Of a stretch of DNA of 64,000 bases, positions 34,683 to 43,230 are shown in pieces. Position numbers and translations under genes: made by a program. Numbering within the stretch: position 1 is the first letter of the stretch; each line of letters starts with the position of its first letter. The DNA is from an uncultured Clostridia bacterium (GTDB taxonomy: Bacteria > Bacillota > Clostridia > Oscillospirales > Acutalibacteraceae): NCBI GenBank assembly GCA_937876375.1, contig CALEHY010000010.1:160215-224214 (forward strand), read 5' to 3'. The notes under the pieces are model-generated. The model searched no databases. It was not told the DNA's origin and saw only the letters and a list, made by a program, of their open reading frames with translations.

Positions 34683-36395
34683 TTATTTCATGAATTCGTT
34701 TGATGCCTCGATTAGCTTTTGTGCAAGGGCGTTAGCGCTGTCCTTGCTATCACCAATAGCAGTGATATATGCTTTAATCTTTGGCTCTGTACCAGATGGT
34801 CTAACGATTACCTTGTTGCCATCAGTGAGTGCAAATGCGAGCACGTTTGATTTTGGTAGGTCGATAGCTTCTTCCTTGCCATCGGTGAATACTGTTTTGC
34901 TAGTCTTGTAGTCTGATACAGCTGTAACCTCCATACCAGCAATTTCCTTTGGTGGATTGCTACGAAGGGTGTCCATAATACCAGCCATCTTCTCCATACC
35001 AGCAGCACCCTCAAATGTGTATGATTCAACAACATTTGCATAGTATCCAAATTCGTCGTATAGGGAGTTCATAACGTCTACAAGGTTCATATTCTTTGTC
35101 TTGTAGTATGCAGCCATTTCGCAGATGAGCATTGATGCTACTACAGCGTCCTTGTCTCTAGCGTGTGTGCCAGCAAGGTAGCCATATGACTCCTCAAATC
35201 CCATAACGAAATCATCAGCCTTGCCCTCATCCTCAAGATTTGTGATGAGCTCACCAATGTATTTGAATCCAGTTAGTAGATTTTTGAATGTACAGTTATA
35301 TTTCTTTGCGATAACCTCAGCAATATCGGTAGATACAAAGCTCTTTACAGCGATAGCAGACTCTGGTAGAATGCCTTTTTCTTTCTTTTGTGAAAGAATG
35401 TAGTTTAGTAGCATTGCTCCTACCTCGTTACCACTCATTAGCACTAGCTCACCAGTTTTGTCTGGTACAGCGATACCAACTCTGTCGCAATCTGGGTCAG
35501 TAGCAAGTAGGATATCAGCACCAATGGTCTTGTTCATCTCTAGTCCAATTTCGAACACCTGCTTGATCTCTGGGTTAGGGAATGGGCAAGTTGGGAAATT
35601 GCCATCTGGATTTTCTTGCTCTGGTACGACATAAACATTCTTTACACCAATTCTGTCAAGAATTTGGCGAACTGGCTTGTTACCAGTACCGTTTAGTGGA
35701 GAGTAGATAACCTTTAGGTCAGCCTTTTCTACTATATTAGGGTTGATGCACTGCTTTTGTACCTCGTCGAGAAATACGTCGATAACGTCCTGACCGATAT
35801 ATTCGATGATGCCGTCCTCAACAGCCTTGTCAAAGTCAACTCTCTTTATACCAGTGAAATAGTCAACCTTTTGGATGAAGTCATATGTTTCGCTAGCCTC
35901 TTCATCAGTCATCTGGTATCCCTTTGGATTGTAGCACTTGTATCCATTGTACTTTGCTGGATTGTGTGATGCTGTTAGGATGATACCACTAGAGGTGTGA
36001 AAATGTCTAATAGCAAATGAAAGGCAAGGTGTTGGCTCAAGTTCCTCGTAGATATATACCTTGATACCATTTGCTGCAAGAATTGATGCAGCCTCCTTGC
36101 TGAAGTAATCACTCTTGATACGAGAGTCGTATCCGATAGCGATTGATGGGTTTTCGTAATTCTTGTTCAAAAAGTCGGACAAGCCCTGTGTAGCTCTGCC
36201 AACTGTGTAGATATTCATTCTGTTTGTACCAGCACCGATAACACCACGTAGTCCTGCTGTGCCGAACTCTAGTGAACGATAAAATCTGTCTAGTATCTCA
36301 TCATCCTTGCCAGCGATGGACTGTAGCTCTGCTGTCAAATCTGGGTCGCCAGTGGCATTTTCAAGCCATTCGTTATATAATGCATTAATATCCAT
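34683..36395 (-). CDS. Phosphoglucomutase/phosphomannomutase family enzyme
   Basis: 570 residues, the alpha-D-phosphohexomutase superfamily in the longer PgcA-like subgroup. LEFGTAGLRGVIGAGTNRMN, the phosphoserine loop TASHNPAKYNGYK, the metal loop DPDCDRVGIA, the sugar-binding loop GFEESYGYL and phosphate-binding RPSGTEPKIK are intact. It interconverts glucose-6-phosphate and glucose-1-phosphate, the precursor of UDP-glucose for cell envelope polymers such as the capsule at the window's left end. AAGGAG lies 11 nt before the ATG. A 31-codon gene follows in the same transcript. Confidence 0.93.
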   Translation of the reverse strand: MDINALYNEWLENATGDPDLTAELQSIAGKDDEILDRFYRSLEFGTAGLRGVIGAGTNRMNIYTVGRATQGLSDFLNKNYENPSIAIGYDSRIKSDYFSKEAASILAANGIKVYIYEELEPTPCLSFAIRHFHTSSGIILTASHNPAKYNGYKCYNPKGYQMTDEEASETYDFIQKVDYFTGIKRVDFDKAVEDGIIEYIGQDVIDVFLDEVQKQCINPNIVEKADLKVIYSPLNGTGNKPVRQILDRIGVKNVYVVPEQENPDGNFPTCPFPNPEIKQVFEIGLEMNKTIGADILLATDPDCDRVGIAVPDKTGELVLMSGNEVGAMLLNYILSQKKEKGILPESAIAVKSFVSTDIAEVIAKKYNCTFKNLLTGFKYIGELITNLEDEGKADDFVMGFEESYGYLAGTHARDKDAVVASMLICEMAAYYKTKNMNLVDVMNSLYDEFGYYANVVESYTFEGAAGMEKMAGIMDTLRSNPPKEIAGMEVTAVSDYKTSKTVFTDGKEEAIDLPKSNVLAFALTDGNKVIVRPSGTEPKIKAYITAIGDSKDSANALAQKLIEASNEFMK

Positions 36396-36453
36396 TAGAT
36401 ATGTACTCCTTTTATTAATACTTATGCATATATTTTAAACTTATTATTTGTAG

Positions 36454-36482
36454 TTGTCAATACAGCATTTATTATGTATAAT
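36454..36482 (+). promoter_or_regulatory. Promoter of yifB
   Basis: TTGTCA (36454-36459) and TATAAT (36477-36482) with exactly 17 bp between. The predicted transcription start near 36489 lies after an in-frame ATG at 36474, so that ATG cannot be used from this promoter. Confidence 0.8.
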
Positions 36483-36506
36483 ATATTCAGTAAGGGAAGT
36501 GATTGT

Positions 36507-38030
36507 TTGTTTGCCAAGGTGAAAAGTCAAGGAATATTTGGTATAGACAGCTTTAATGTCGAGGTAGAGGCTGACCTCAGCTCTGGATTGCCACGATTTG
36601 ACGTTGTTGGTCTGCCAGATGCTGCTGTTAAAGAGAGTAGGGAGCGTGTTCGTGCTTCTATTAAGAATTGTGGACTGGATTTTCCTGTATCTCGCATAAC
36701 TGTCAATATTGCACCAGCTGACGTAAAAAAAGAGGGTGCGATTTATGACCTACCTATTCTTGTTGCGATACTAAAGGCTAGTGGTCAGATAGGTGCTGAT
36801 ATCAGCGATTACGCTTTTATTGGTGAACTATCTCTTGATGGCGAGATTCGTGGCGCAAACGGTGTTCTTCCTATGGTGTTAAAGGCAAAGCAGAACAATA
36901 TTGGCGCAATATTTGTTCCTTTTGTTAATGGTGTTGAGGCTAGCGTCGTTGATGGAATAGACGTTTTGCCAGCAAGGAGTATTAAGGAGATACTTGCTCA
37001 TCTGAGTGGTGCTGCTCTTATTGAGCCTATGGCGAGTGAGATTTCATCTGATGAGATACTTGATGAGGAGCTAGATTTTTGTGACGTTCGTGGTCAAGCA
37101 CAAGCAAAGAGAGCATTGGAGGTCGCTGCTGCCGGTGGGCATAACTGTCTTATGATTGGTCCACCAGGTACTGGCAAATCTATGCTAGCCAAACGAATAG
37201 GCTCCATTATGCCAGAAATGTCATTTGATGAGAAGATAGAAACGACAAAAATTTATTCTGTTGCTGGTGAGCTACCAGATAATGTTCGACTTATCTCAAA
37301 GCGTCCCTTTAGGCATCCTCACCATACCGTGTCGGCACAGGGCTTGACCGGTGGTGGTGCTAGTCCAAAGCCTGGTGAAATCAGCCTTGCGCACAATGGT
37401 GTGCTGTTCCTTGATGAGTTTCCAGAGTTTGACAGAAGAGCAAAGGAGTCCCTTCGACAGCCACTAGAGGATAGTATTATTACTATTACCAGAGCATCTG
37501 GTACAGTGACATATCCGTCAAATATTATGCTTGTTGGTGCGATGAACCCTTGCCCTTGTGGATATTTGGGTCACCCAACAAAGAATTGCACCTGCTCTGA
37601 CAAGGCTAGAAAGCATTATAAGGATAAGATTTCTGGTCCATTGCTCGATAGAATTGATATTCATATCGAGGTGCAGAATGTGGAGTACGAGGTCATCTCT
37701 AGCAAGCAAAAAGAGGAAAGCAGTGCAGAAATTCGCAAGCGTGTTAACAAGGCCCGTGATATCCAGCGCAAACGATTTGAGGGCACTGGTATAAACTGTA
37801 ATGCCAAGATGACACCATCTGCTACTCGTGATTATTGCAATCTTTCACCACAGGCAGATGAACTGATGAAATCTAGCTTTGAAAAGCTTGGTATGTCTGG
37901 CAGAGCATTTGATAAGATACTCAGGGTCGCTAGGACTATAGCAGACCTTGATGATAGCGAAATGATAGAATTTGTACATATTGCCGAGGCACTACAGTAC
38001 AGAGCCTTGGATAGAAAATATTGGGAGTGA
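36507..38030 (+). CDS. YifB/ComM-family Mg-chelatase-like AAA+ ATPase
   Basis: 507 residues. The N-terminal domain (VEVEADLSSGLPRFDVVGLP) precedes the AAA+ core with Walker A GPPGTGKSMLAKRI, Walker B VLFLDEFPEF and the MNPCPCGYLG region, then a C-terminal MgChI-like domain. ComM proteins are helicases that extend branch migration during natural transformation, though many clostridia carry YifB without known competence. TTG at 36507 is chosen as start: AAGGGA lies 9 nt before it, it gives the family-like FAKVKSQGIFGID N terminus, and the earlier ATG sits in the -10 box. The LUD gene follows by 4 bp. Confidence 0.9.
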   Translation: MFAKVKSQGIFGIDSFNVEVEADLSSGLPRFDVVGLPDAAVKESRERVRASIKNCGLDFPVSRITVNIAPADVKKEGAIYDLPILVAILKASGQIGADISDYAFIGELSLDGEIRGANGVLPMVLKAKQNNIGAIFVPFVNGVEASVVDGIDVLPARSIKEILAHLSGAALIEPMASEISSDEILDEELDFCDVRGQAQAKRALEVAAAGGHNCLMIGPPGTGKSMLAKRIGSIMPEMSFDEKIETTKIYSVAGELPDNVRLISKRPFRHPHHTVSAQGLTGGGASPKPGEISLAHNGVLFLDEFPEFDRRAKESLRQPLEDSIITITRASGTVTYPSNIMLVGAMNPCPCGYLGHPTKNCTCSDKARKHYKDKISGPLLDRIDIHIEVQNVEYEVISSKQKEESSAEIRKRVNKARDIQRKRFEGTGINCNAKMTPSATRDYCNLSPQADELMKSSFEKLGMSGRAFDKILRVARTIADLDDSEMIEFVHIAEALQYRALDRKYWE

Positions 38031-38034
38031 TAGT

Positions 38035-38679
38035 ATGGAAAAATATATCGAAACTACTATGAAAAATCTTGATGCAAATGGTATCAAACCATTTTTCGTC
38101 GAGACAAAGGAGGAGGTCCTACCTCTAGTAAAATCCCTTATGAACAAGGGCGAGTCAGTGGCTAACGGTGGCTCTATGACAATGGAGGCATGTGGACTGT
38201 TTGATTTGGTCGAGAATGGTGATTATGATTTTATTGATCGTAGAGGATTACAGGGTGAGGACGTTCGTCAATCATATATAAGAGCATATGGCGCTGATAA
38301 CTATATCTGTTCATCAAATGCTGTAACAGAGCGTGGCGAGTTGTATAATGTTGATGGTAACAGCAATCGTGTGTCTTGCATAGTGTATGGTCCTCGTCAG
38401 GTTATTATGGTCGTTGGCGTTAACAAAATTGTGCCAGATATCGACGCTGCTATCAAGCGTGTTAAGGAAAAGGCAGCGCCACCAAACTGTGTTCGCCTAA
38501 ATTGCAACACTCCTTGTGCCAAGACTGGTCACTGTATCTCGCTAGATAGTGATGATGCATATATGTGTGATGGCTGTAGAGGTGATGGCAGAATTTGCTG
38601 TAGCTATGTTGTGTCAGCAAAGCAACGCCATAAGGACAGAATAAAGCTAATCATTGTAAATGAGAATTTAGGATACTAA
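38035..38679 (+). CDS. LUD domain protein (LutC/YkgG-like) with cysteine-rich tail
   Basis: 214 residues. The LUD/DUF162 core includes VANGGSMTMEACGLFDL, YDFIDRRG, YICSSNAVTERGELYNVDG and VIMVVGVNKIVPDIDAAIKR. The C terminus adds many cysteines (NCVRLNCNTPCAKTGHC, CDGCRGDGRICC) that could bind Fe-S or zinc, a common addition in clostridial single-gene LUD proteins. LutABC enzymes oxidise lactate; stand-alone proteins like this have no proven reaction. It begins 4 bp after yifB, with GGGAG as ribosome site, so the two are cotranscribed. Confidence 0.85.
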   Translation: MEKYIETTMKNLDANGIKPFFVETKEEVLPLVKSLMNKGESVANGGSMTMEACGLFDLVENGDYDFIDRRGLQGEDVRQSYIRAYGADNYICSSNAVTERGELYNVDGNSNRVSCIVYGPRQVIMVVGVNKIVPDIDAAIKRVKEKAAPPNCVRLNCNTPCAKTGHCISLDSDDAYMCDGCRGDGRICCSYVVSAKQRHKDRIKLIIVNENLGY

Positions 38680-38683
38680 ATAA

Positions 38684-38719
38684 AAAGGCTACTTTCAAAA
38701 GAAAGTAGCCTTTGCTTTT
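38684..38719. terminator. Bidirectional terminator between LUD and solute-binding genes
   Basis: 13-bp stem AAAGGCTACTTTC / GAAAGTAGCCTTT with AAAA loop, A-run to the left and GCTTTTTT to the right, between convergent genes. Confidence 0.92.
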
Positions 38720-38726
38720 TTAATAA

Positions 38727-39581
38727 TTATTTATCACCGTCTGTTACATATTCGAATGATGATGCATTGTAGCCAAAGAACTTTTCTACTAGTGGTGTTA
38801 GCTCATCGCCCTCACCATATTTTTCACTCTTTAGCTCACGGATAGCCTCATTGATAGACCATTTCCATCCGCTGTATTTTGCACAAGCGATAACATATTC
38901 GATAGTGTCTAGCTCGTTGTCGAGAATGGTGTATTCCTTTGATTTCTCATTAGGTAGGAATGATAGCTCATCAACGATGATGACGTCAGCCTTGCCCTTG
39001 TTTAGAGCGTTGATAGCAGCGTCGATATTGTCAACAGCTGTTAGCTTGCTAACGCCAGATATAGCATCGTGCTTTTGGAATGCATTTAGTGCCACGCCAT
39101 TAACAGCGACAACCTTTGCACCCTTAAAATCAGCGAATGACTTTACCTTGCTGTCAGCAGTTGTTACAGCAATGATTTTGTCTGTGATGATTGGCTCTGT
39201 AAAGCTGTAGTCCTCGTTAAATGTGCCATCGTTCTTTGACACAGCACCCATGAGTAGACCAGCACTATACTCTGTCTCATCATCTTCGTTAAAGAAACCA
39301 CCTTGTTTCTCTAGCTCGTATCCAGCATCAACCTTCTCGAATGTGTAAGAGGTTAATTCGCCCTTAACGTTGTCAAATAGCTTTGCCCATAGCTCTGGGA
39401 TAAAGCCGTTAGCCTCACCTTTTTCATCAATCTCGATGAATGGAGCAACCTCCTCTGTGTAGCCAATGATTAGCTTAGAGTCGCTATATTTTGCTTCCTC
39501 TTTTGATGAACAACCAGCAAATAACACACCGATAAGTGCGATGCATAGTAGAATTGATAAAATTTTCTTCATTCTTTTCAT
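38727..39581 (-). CDS. Orphan extracellular solute-binding lipoprotein (amino-acid type)
   Basis: 284 residues. Lipoprotein signal peptide with a lipobox ending LFAGC at Cys24, then a PBPb/SBP_bac_3 domain with LIIGYTEEVAPFIEIDEKGE, EANGFIPELWAKLFDNV, and KVVAVNGVALNAFQKHDAI. These bind polar amino acids or related ligands for ABC importers. No permease or ATPase gene is nearby, so it either feeds a transporter elsewhere or senses a ligand. The arginine/aspartate residues that bind amino-acid groups could not be placed with certainty. AAGGAG sits 8 nt before the ATG and a strong promoter lies upstream. Confidence 0.82.
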   Translation of the reverse strand: MKRMKKILSILLCIALIGVLFAGCSSKEEAKYSDSKLIIGYTEEVAPFIEIDEKGEANGFIPELWAKLFDNVKGELTSYTFEKVDAGYELEKQGGFFNEDDETEYSAGLLMGAVSKNDGTFNEDYSFTEPIITDKIIAVTTADSKVKSFADFKGAKVVAVNGVALNAFQKHDAISGVSKLTAVDNIDAAINALNKGKADVIIVDELSFLPNEKSKEYTILDNELDTIEYVIACAKYSGWKWSINEAIRELKSEKYGEGDELTPLVEKFFGYNASSFEYVTDGDK

Positions 39582-39614
39582 AACAAAATCTCCTTATAAG
39601 GATTTATATAAACA

Positions 39615-39643
39615 ATTATATTTTATTGATTAATTAAAGTCAA
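39615..39643 (-). promoter_or_regulatory. Promoter of the solute-binding protein gene
   Basis: Minus-strand TTGACT (39643-39638) and TATAAT (39620-39615), 17-bp spacer. It stands back to back with the ilvA promoter; the two -35 boxes are 7 bp apart, so one regulator could affect both. Confidence 0.8.
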
Positions 39644-39650
39644 GTATTGT

Positions 39651-39678
39651 TTGACAAACATAAAAAATGGATTATAAT
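39651..39678 (+). promoter_or_regulatory. Promoter of the threonine deaminase-ridA operon
   Basis: TTGACA (39651-39656) and TATAAT (39673-39678) with a 16-bp spacer. The leader is about 25 nt and no attenuator or T-box is present. Confidence 0.8.
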
Positions 39679-39709
39679 AATTATTATCCTATATAAAGAG
39701 GGCGAATTT

Positions 39710-40909
39710 ATGTTATCACTTGACAGAGTATATAAGGCATCTAATGTTCTCAAGGAGGTTATCCGTGAGACTGATATGATTGCCGCACCAAAGATTAATC
39801 CTTGTGCCAATGTCTATCTTAAGACCGAGAATTTGCAGGTTACTGGTTCGTTTAAGATTAGAGGTAGTTATTTTAAGATTAGTCAGCTATCTGATGAGGA
39901 AAAGAGTAGGGGCGTTATCGCTTGCTCTGCTGGTAATCATGCACAGGGTGTTGCACTTGCTGCTACGAAGAATGGTATCAAGTCTATCATCTGTCTACCA
40001 GATGGTGCTCCTATCAGCAAGGTAGAGGCTACTAAGAAATATGGTGCAGAGGTTTGTCTTGTTAAGGGCGTGTATGACGACGCTTACAAAAAAGCTATTG
40101 AGCTTCGTGATGAGCATAGCTATACATTCATCCATCCATTTAATGATGACGACGTTGTTGCTGGTCAAGGCACTATCGGACTGGAGATATTAAATCAGTT
40201 ACCAGACGTTGACGTCGTTGTTGTACCTATCGGTGGTGGTGGACTTATCGCTGGTGTCGCTTATACTATCAAACAGCTAAAGCCAAATTGTAAGGTCTAT
40301 GGTGTTCAGGCACAGGGTGCTCCATCTATGAAGAATAGCGTTGATGATGGTGCTATCGTTACCCTTGATGGTGTCAATACTATTGCTGATGGTATCGCTG
40401 TAAAGACTCCTGGTGATATTACATACGATTTGTGCCAAAAATATGTTGATGGCATTGTGACAGTGTCGGATGATGAGATTGCACTTGCTATTCTCACATT
40501 ACTAGAACAGCAGAAGCTTATTGCAGAGGGTGCTGGTGCTGTTGCTGTTGCAGCAGTTATGAATGGCAAAATCCCTAGCATTGAGGGCAAGAATGTTTGC
40601 TGTTTGCTTTCTGGTGGTAATATTGATGTTACTATCCTATCACGAGTTATTGAGCGTGGCCTAAAGATGGGTGGCAGAACAGCTGATATCGTTATCGCTC
40701 TATCAGATAAGCCTGGTCAGTTGACTGGCGTTAGCAAGGTTATATCTGACCTTGGTGCTAATGTTGTCAGCGTTAATTATGACAACTCTGATTTGGGCAT
40801 GAATATTACCGATTGCTTCCTTCGTATCGGTGTTGAAACAAGAAATTATGAGCATATTATCGCTGTTAAGAATGCTCTTAAGGACGCAGGCTTCAAGGTT
40901 TGCGAATAG
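39710..40909 (+). CDS. ilvA: Threonine ammonia-lyase
   Basis: 399 residues. PLP fold type II: the cofactor lysine is in TGSFKIRGSYFK, the glycine-rich phosphate loop is PIGGGGLIAG, and SAGNHAQGVAL matches the substrate loop. A single ACT domain ends the chain (IVIALSDKPGQLTGVSKVI), as in the shorter TdcB/IlvA-type clostridial enzymes. It deaminates threonine to 2-oxobutanoate, for isoleucine synthesis or fermentation. The frame extends 21 codons upstream through the -10 box and is rejected; GAGGG lies before ATG 39710. The partner ridA gene follows 15 bp downstream. Confidence 0.94.
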   Translation: MLSLDRVYKASNVLKEVIRETDMIAAPKINPCANVYLKTENLQVTGSFKIRGSYFKISQLSDEEKSRGVIACSAGNHAQGVALAATKNGIKSIICLPDGAPISKVEATKKYGAEVCLVKGVYDDAYKKAIELRDEHSYTFIHPFNDDDVVAGQGTIGLEILNQLPDVDVVVVPIGGGGLIAGVAYTIKQLKPNCKVYGVQAQGAPSMKNSVDDGAIVTLDGVNTIADGIAVKTPGDITYDLCQKYVDGIVTVSDDEIALAILTLLEQQKLIAEGAGAVAVAAVMNGKIPSIEGKNVCCLLSGGNIDVTILSRVIERGLKMGGRTADIVIALSDKPGQLTGVSKVISDLGANVVSVNYDNSDLGMNITDCFLRIGVETRNYEHIIAVKNALKDAGFKVCE

Positions 40910-40924
40910 AAAGGAATATGATTT

Positions 40925-41296
40925 ATGGAATATGTATCAACTACTAATGCACCTGGTGCTATCGGACCTTATTCACAGGCTGTAAAGGCAAACGGTATGC
41001 TTTTCACCTCTGGTCAAATCGCTATCAACCCAGCAACTAACACTGTCGAGGCAAAGACTATCGAGGAGCAGACAACACAGGTTTGTGAGAATCTCAAGGC
41101 AGTTGTCGAGGCTGCTGGAACAACTATGGAAAAGGTTGTAAAGACAGTTTGCTTCCTTGCAGATATTAATGATTTTGCTGCATTTAACGAGATTTATGGC
41201 TCATATTTTGTATCAAAGCCAGCACGCTCCTGCGTAGCTGTCAAGGATCTTCCAAAGGGTGTTCTTTGTGAGGTAGAGCTAATCGCAGAATTATAA
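40925..41296 (+). CDS. ridA: RidA-family imine deaminase
   Basis: 123 residues: APGAIGPYSQAVKANGMLFT, SGQIAINPATN, CENLKAVVEAAGTTMEKVVK, and the active-site arginine near PARSCVAVKDLPKGVLCEVE. RidA hydrolyses the reactive enamine/imine (2-aminocrotonate, 2-aminoacrylate) released by threonine and serine dehydratases. Its position directly after ilvA fits that role exactly. The Arg in PARS is the conserved carboxylate-binding residue. The pair ends in a shared terminator. Confidence 0.96.
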   Translation: MEYVSTTNAPGAIGPYSQAVKANGMLFTSGQIAINPATNTVEAKTIEEQTTQVCENLKAVVEAAGTTMEKVVKTVCFLADINDFAAFNEIYGSYFVSKPARSCVAVKDLPKGVLCEVELIAEL

Positions 41297-41312
41297 TAGA
41301 TCGAACTAATTA

Positions 41313-41340
41313 AGCCACCTTTTGAAAAGGTGGCTCTTTT
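41313..41340. terminator. Bidirectional terminator between ridA and iron alcohol dehydrogenase
   Basis: Stem AGCCACCTTTT / AAAAGGTGGCT, with CTTTT on the right side and AATTA on the left. It separates convergent genes. Confidence 0.85.
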
Positions 41341-41341
41341 G

Positions 41342-42406
41342 TTATAACAATATGTTTTTGTATATTAGCTCTATGTCCTCTGATGATAGGGCGGTAGGGT
41401 TGTTGCCTAGACGAGATACATTGACCTTTGATACAAAGGTCTTGATACTGCTTTCATCGATACTAGGTTTTGCTAGGTTAAATCTGTCGTATACTAGGCT
41501 TTCAAAGGCATTTAGACCACCCATCATTTGCTCTAGCTCGTCAAATGTTTTTAGTGCATAATCTCTGCCTCGTGGATCATTGACATTATCATTGTTCTCT
41601 AGCATGTATCGCCATATCTCGACAAGCCCACTAGCGACAGAATGTCCGTGTGCTGTGCCACAGTTCATTGTGATATTGTAGCACATAGCGTGTGCCGAGG
41701 TTGTACCAGTAAGATTAATTGCCTTGCCACCATAGAATGATGCCATCAGCATTCCTCGATTGCCCTCATCTGTGTTAGCCATATATCCATCCAGATGCTC
41801 GACGAAGAGCTTGATCGATTTTGTGGCATATTCCTTGCTTTCGTCATTTGCCTTTACACTCCAGTAGCTCTCAATAGAATGACACAGGGCGTCTAGGCAT
41901 GTGCATTTGCGTTGGTAGTCCGGCACAGTCTTTAGCAAGCTTTCATCAAGGATAACATAGTCTGGTATGAAATCATAGTTTGCGATGCTTAACTTGTCGA
42001 CTTCGTTAATATAGAACACTGATGATTTTGTAGCCTCTGCACCAGTGCCAGCTGTGGTAGGAATGAACAGAGCCTTGATATCATTGTTTTCCATAGGTTC
42101 TGTTAGGCAGGTGGAGATATCGTTAGTTGTCATCAGCCTAATCATCTTGGCACTATCCATTGGAGAGCCACCACCAGCACCGATGATAAAGTCACAGTCG
42201 TTATCATTGAATGCCTTTGCACCATCAATCATATCTTCAAATCTTGGGTTAGGTCTGATATGGTCAAACACTGTGATATCGAATTGCTTTAGGTATTCAA
42301 AAATCTCTGTTTTTTGAAAGCTTTTGCCACATACAACAAATGGCTTTTTAATATCTAATTCCTTAAATAGCTCTGCTATTTGAGTATAATTATCTAATAT
42401 TTTCAT
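41342..42406 (-). CDS. Iron-containing alcohol dehydrogenase
   Basis: 354 residues, Fe-ADH family III. The NAD(P) loop is GAGGGSPMDSAKMIRL; metal ligands lie in TCLDALCHSIESYWS and TSAHAMCYNITMNCGTAHGH. The family reduces aldehydes such as butanal, glycolaldehyde or phosphonoacetaldehyde, or acts on polyols. At 354 residues it is slightly shorter than the typical 380. It follows iolB after a hairpin in the same direction, which suggests a linked aldehyde product of sugar or inositol degradation, but this is inference. Substrate unknown. Confidence 0.85.
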   Translation of the reverse strand: MKILDNYTQIAELFKELDIKKPFVVCGKSFQKTEIFEYLKQFDITVFDHIRPNPRFEDMIDGAKAFNDNDCDFIIGAGGGSPMDSAKMIRLMTTNDISTCLTEPMENNDIKALFIPTTAGTGAEATKSSVFYINEVDKLSIANYDFIPDYVILDESLLKTVPDYQRKCTCLDALCHSIESYWSVKANDESKEYATKSIKLFVEHLDGYMANTDEGNRGMLMASFYGGKAINLTGTTSAHAMCYNITMNCGTAHGHSVASGLVEIWRYMLENNDNVNDPRGRDYALKTFDELEQMMGGLNAFESLVYDRFNLAKPSIDESSIKTFVSKVNVSRLGNNPTALSSEDIELIYKNILL

Positions 42407-42415
42407 AATAAATTA

Positions 42416-42435
42416 GGGCGAAATTTCTTTCGCCC
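42416..42435 (-). other. Hairpin between iolB and the alcohol dehydrogenase gene
   Basis: 8-bp perfect stem GGGCGAAA / TTTCGCCC with a 4-nt loop, followed on the minus strand by TAATTTATT and the ATG. The GGAG site lies before the stem, so translation of the dehydrogenase may depend on this structure. It is a weak terminator at best. Confidence 0.5.
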
Positions 42436-42446
42436 TCTCCTTTTAA

Positions 42447-43220
42447 TTAGTCTGCGTTTGCTAGCCATTCGAACTCTGGGACATAAATTCTTGTCTTATC
42501 CCATGGGTCGCCATCGATATGACGGATTAGCCATACATAGTACATTTCGTATCCAGGAGCAGTAACCTGCTGATGAGCGTTGCCACCACGGATGCATAGG
42601 CATGTGCCATTCTCTGTCTTGTATGGTGTATCGCCCTCAAATCCAGCACCAAATCCTTCTGGATGATCGAACTGGTAGTAGTACACCTCTGGCTGTGGGT
42701 GGTGATGAGGTGGGTATGATGACCAGCGACCAGGCTGATTGAACACCTCGCCCATAACCATATTAGAATATGGAGCGTTGTCAAGATCGAACATTGTAGA
42801 TACAATTCTGTGACCGGTTCCGTTCCATTGACCCTTGCCAAACTCTTGGTATAGACAATTGTCAGGGTTGTAGAATACTGGCTCCCATGTCTTGTCGTTG
42901 TCAGTCATCTCGACTAGGACTTCGCTGTCCTCTAGTGCTGTAACCTTTGCTACAGTGCCCTTTGAAAAATGCACTGCATAAGGCTTTTTCTCGAATGGAT
43001 TTGCTCTCTGACAATCCTCATCAATGCTGTCACCGATAGCAAAATTAACCTTTCCACTAAGTAGTAGAATAGCACATTCGTTAGCGTCCTCATTGATTTC
43101 GAGCACTTCGCCCTTTGCCATCTTCTTTACATAAATGTCCATTAGCATGTCGGCATTGACGCCATTCATTTCGCATAGGACTTTCTTGCCATTTTCGTCA
43201 TATTCTGGTCTGTAAATCAT
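42447..43220 (-). CDS. iolB: 5-deoxy-glucuronate isomerase (IolB)
   Basis: 257 residues with two cupin-like barrels. The second barrel holds the metal site: WSSYPPHHHPQPEVYYYQFD and GGNAHQQVTAPGYEMYYVW. IolB converts 5-deoxy-glucuronate to 5-dehydro-2-deoxy-gluconate in inositol breakdown. AAGGAG precedes ATG 43220 by 6 nt; a TTG 18 bp upstream overlaps the nadC end and is rejected. It follows nadC without a promoter, an unexpected context, since other iol genes are absent apart from an IolA-like dehydrogenase 26 kb away. A related uronate substrate is possible. Confidence 0.85.
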   Translation of the reverse strand: MIYRPEYDENGKKVLCEMNGVNADMLMDIYVKKMAKGEVLEINEDANECAILLLSGKVNFAIGDSIDEDCQRANPFEKKPYAVHFSKGTVAKVTALEDSEVLVEMTDNDKTWEPVFYNPDNCLYQEFGKGQWNGTGHRIVSTMFDLDNAPYSNMVMGEVFNQPGRWSSYPPHHHPQPEVYYYQFDHPEGFGAGFEGDTPYKTENGTCLCIRGGNAHQQVTAPGYEMYYVWLIRHIDGDPWDKTRIYVPEFEWLANAD

Positions 43221-43230
43221 AGTTTTCTCC

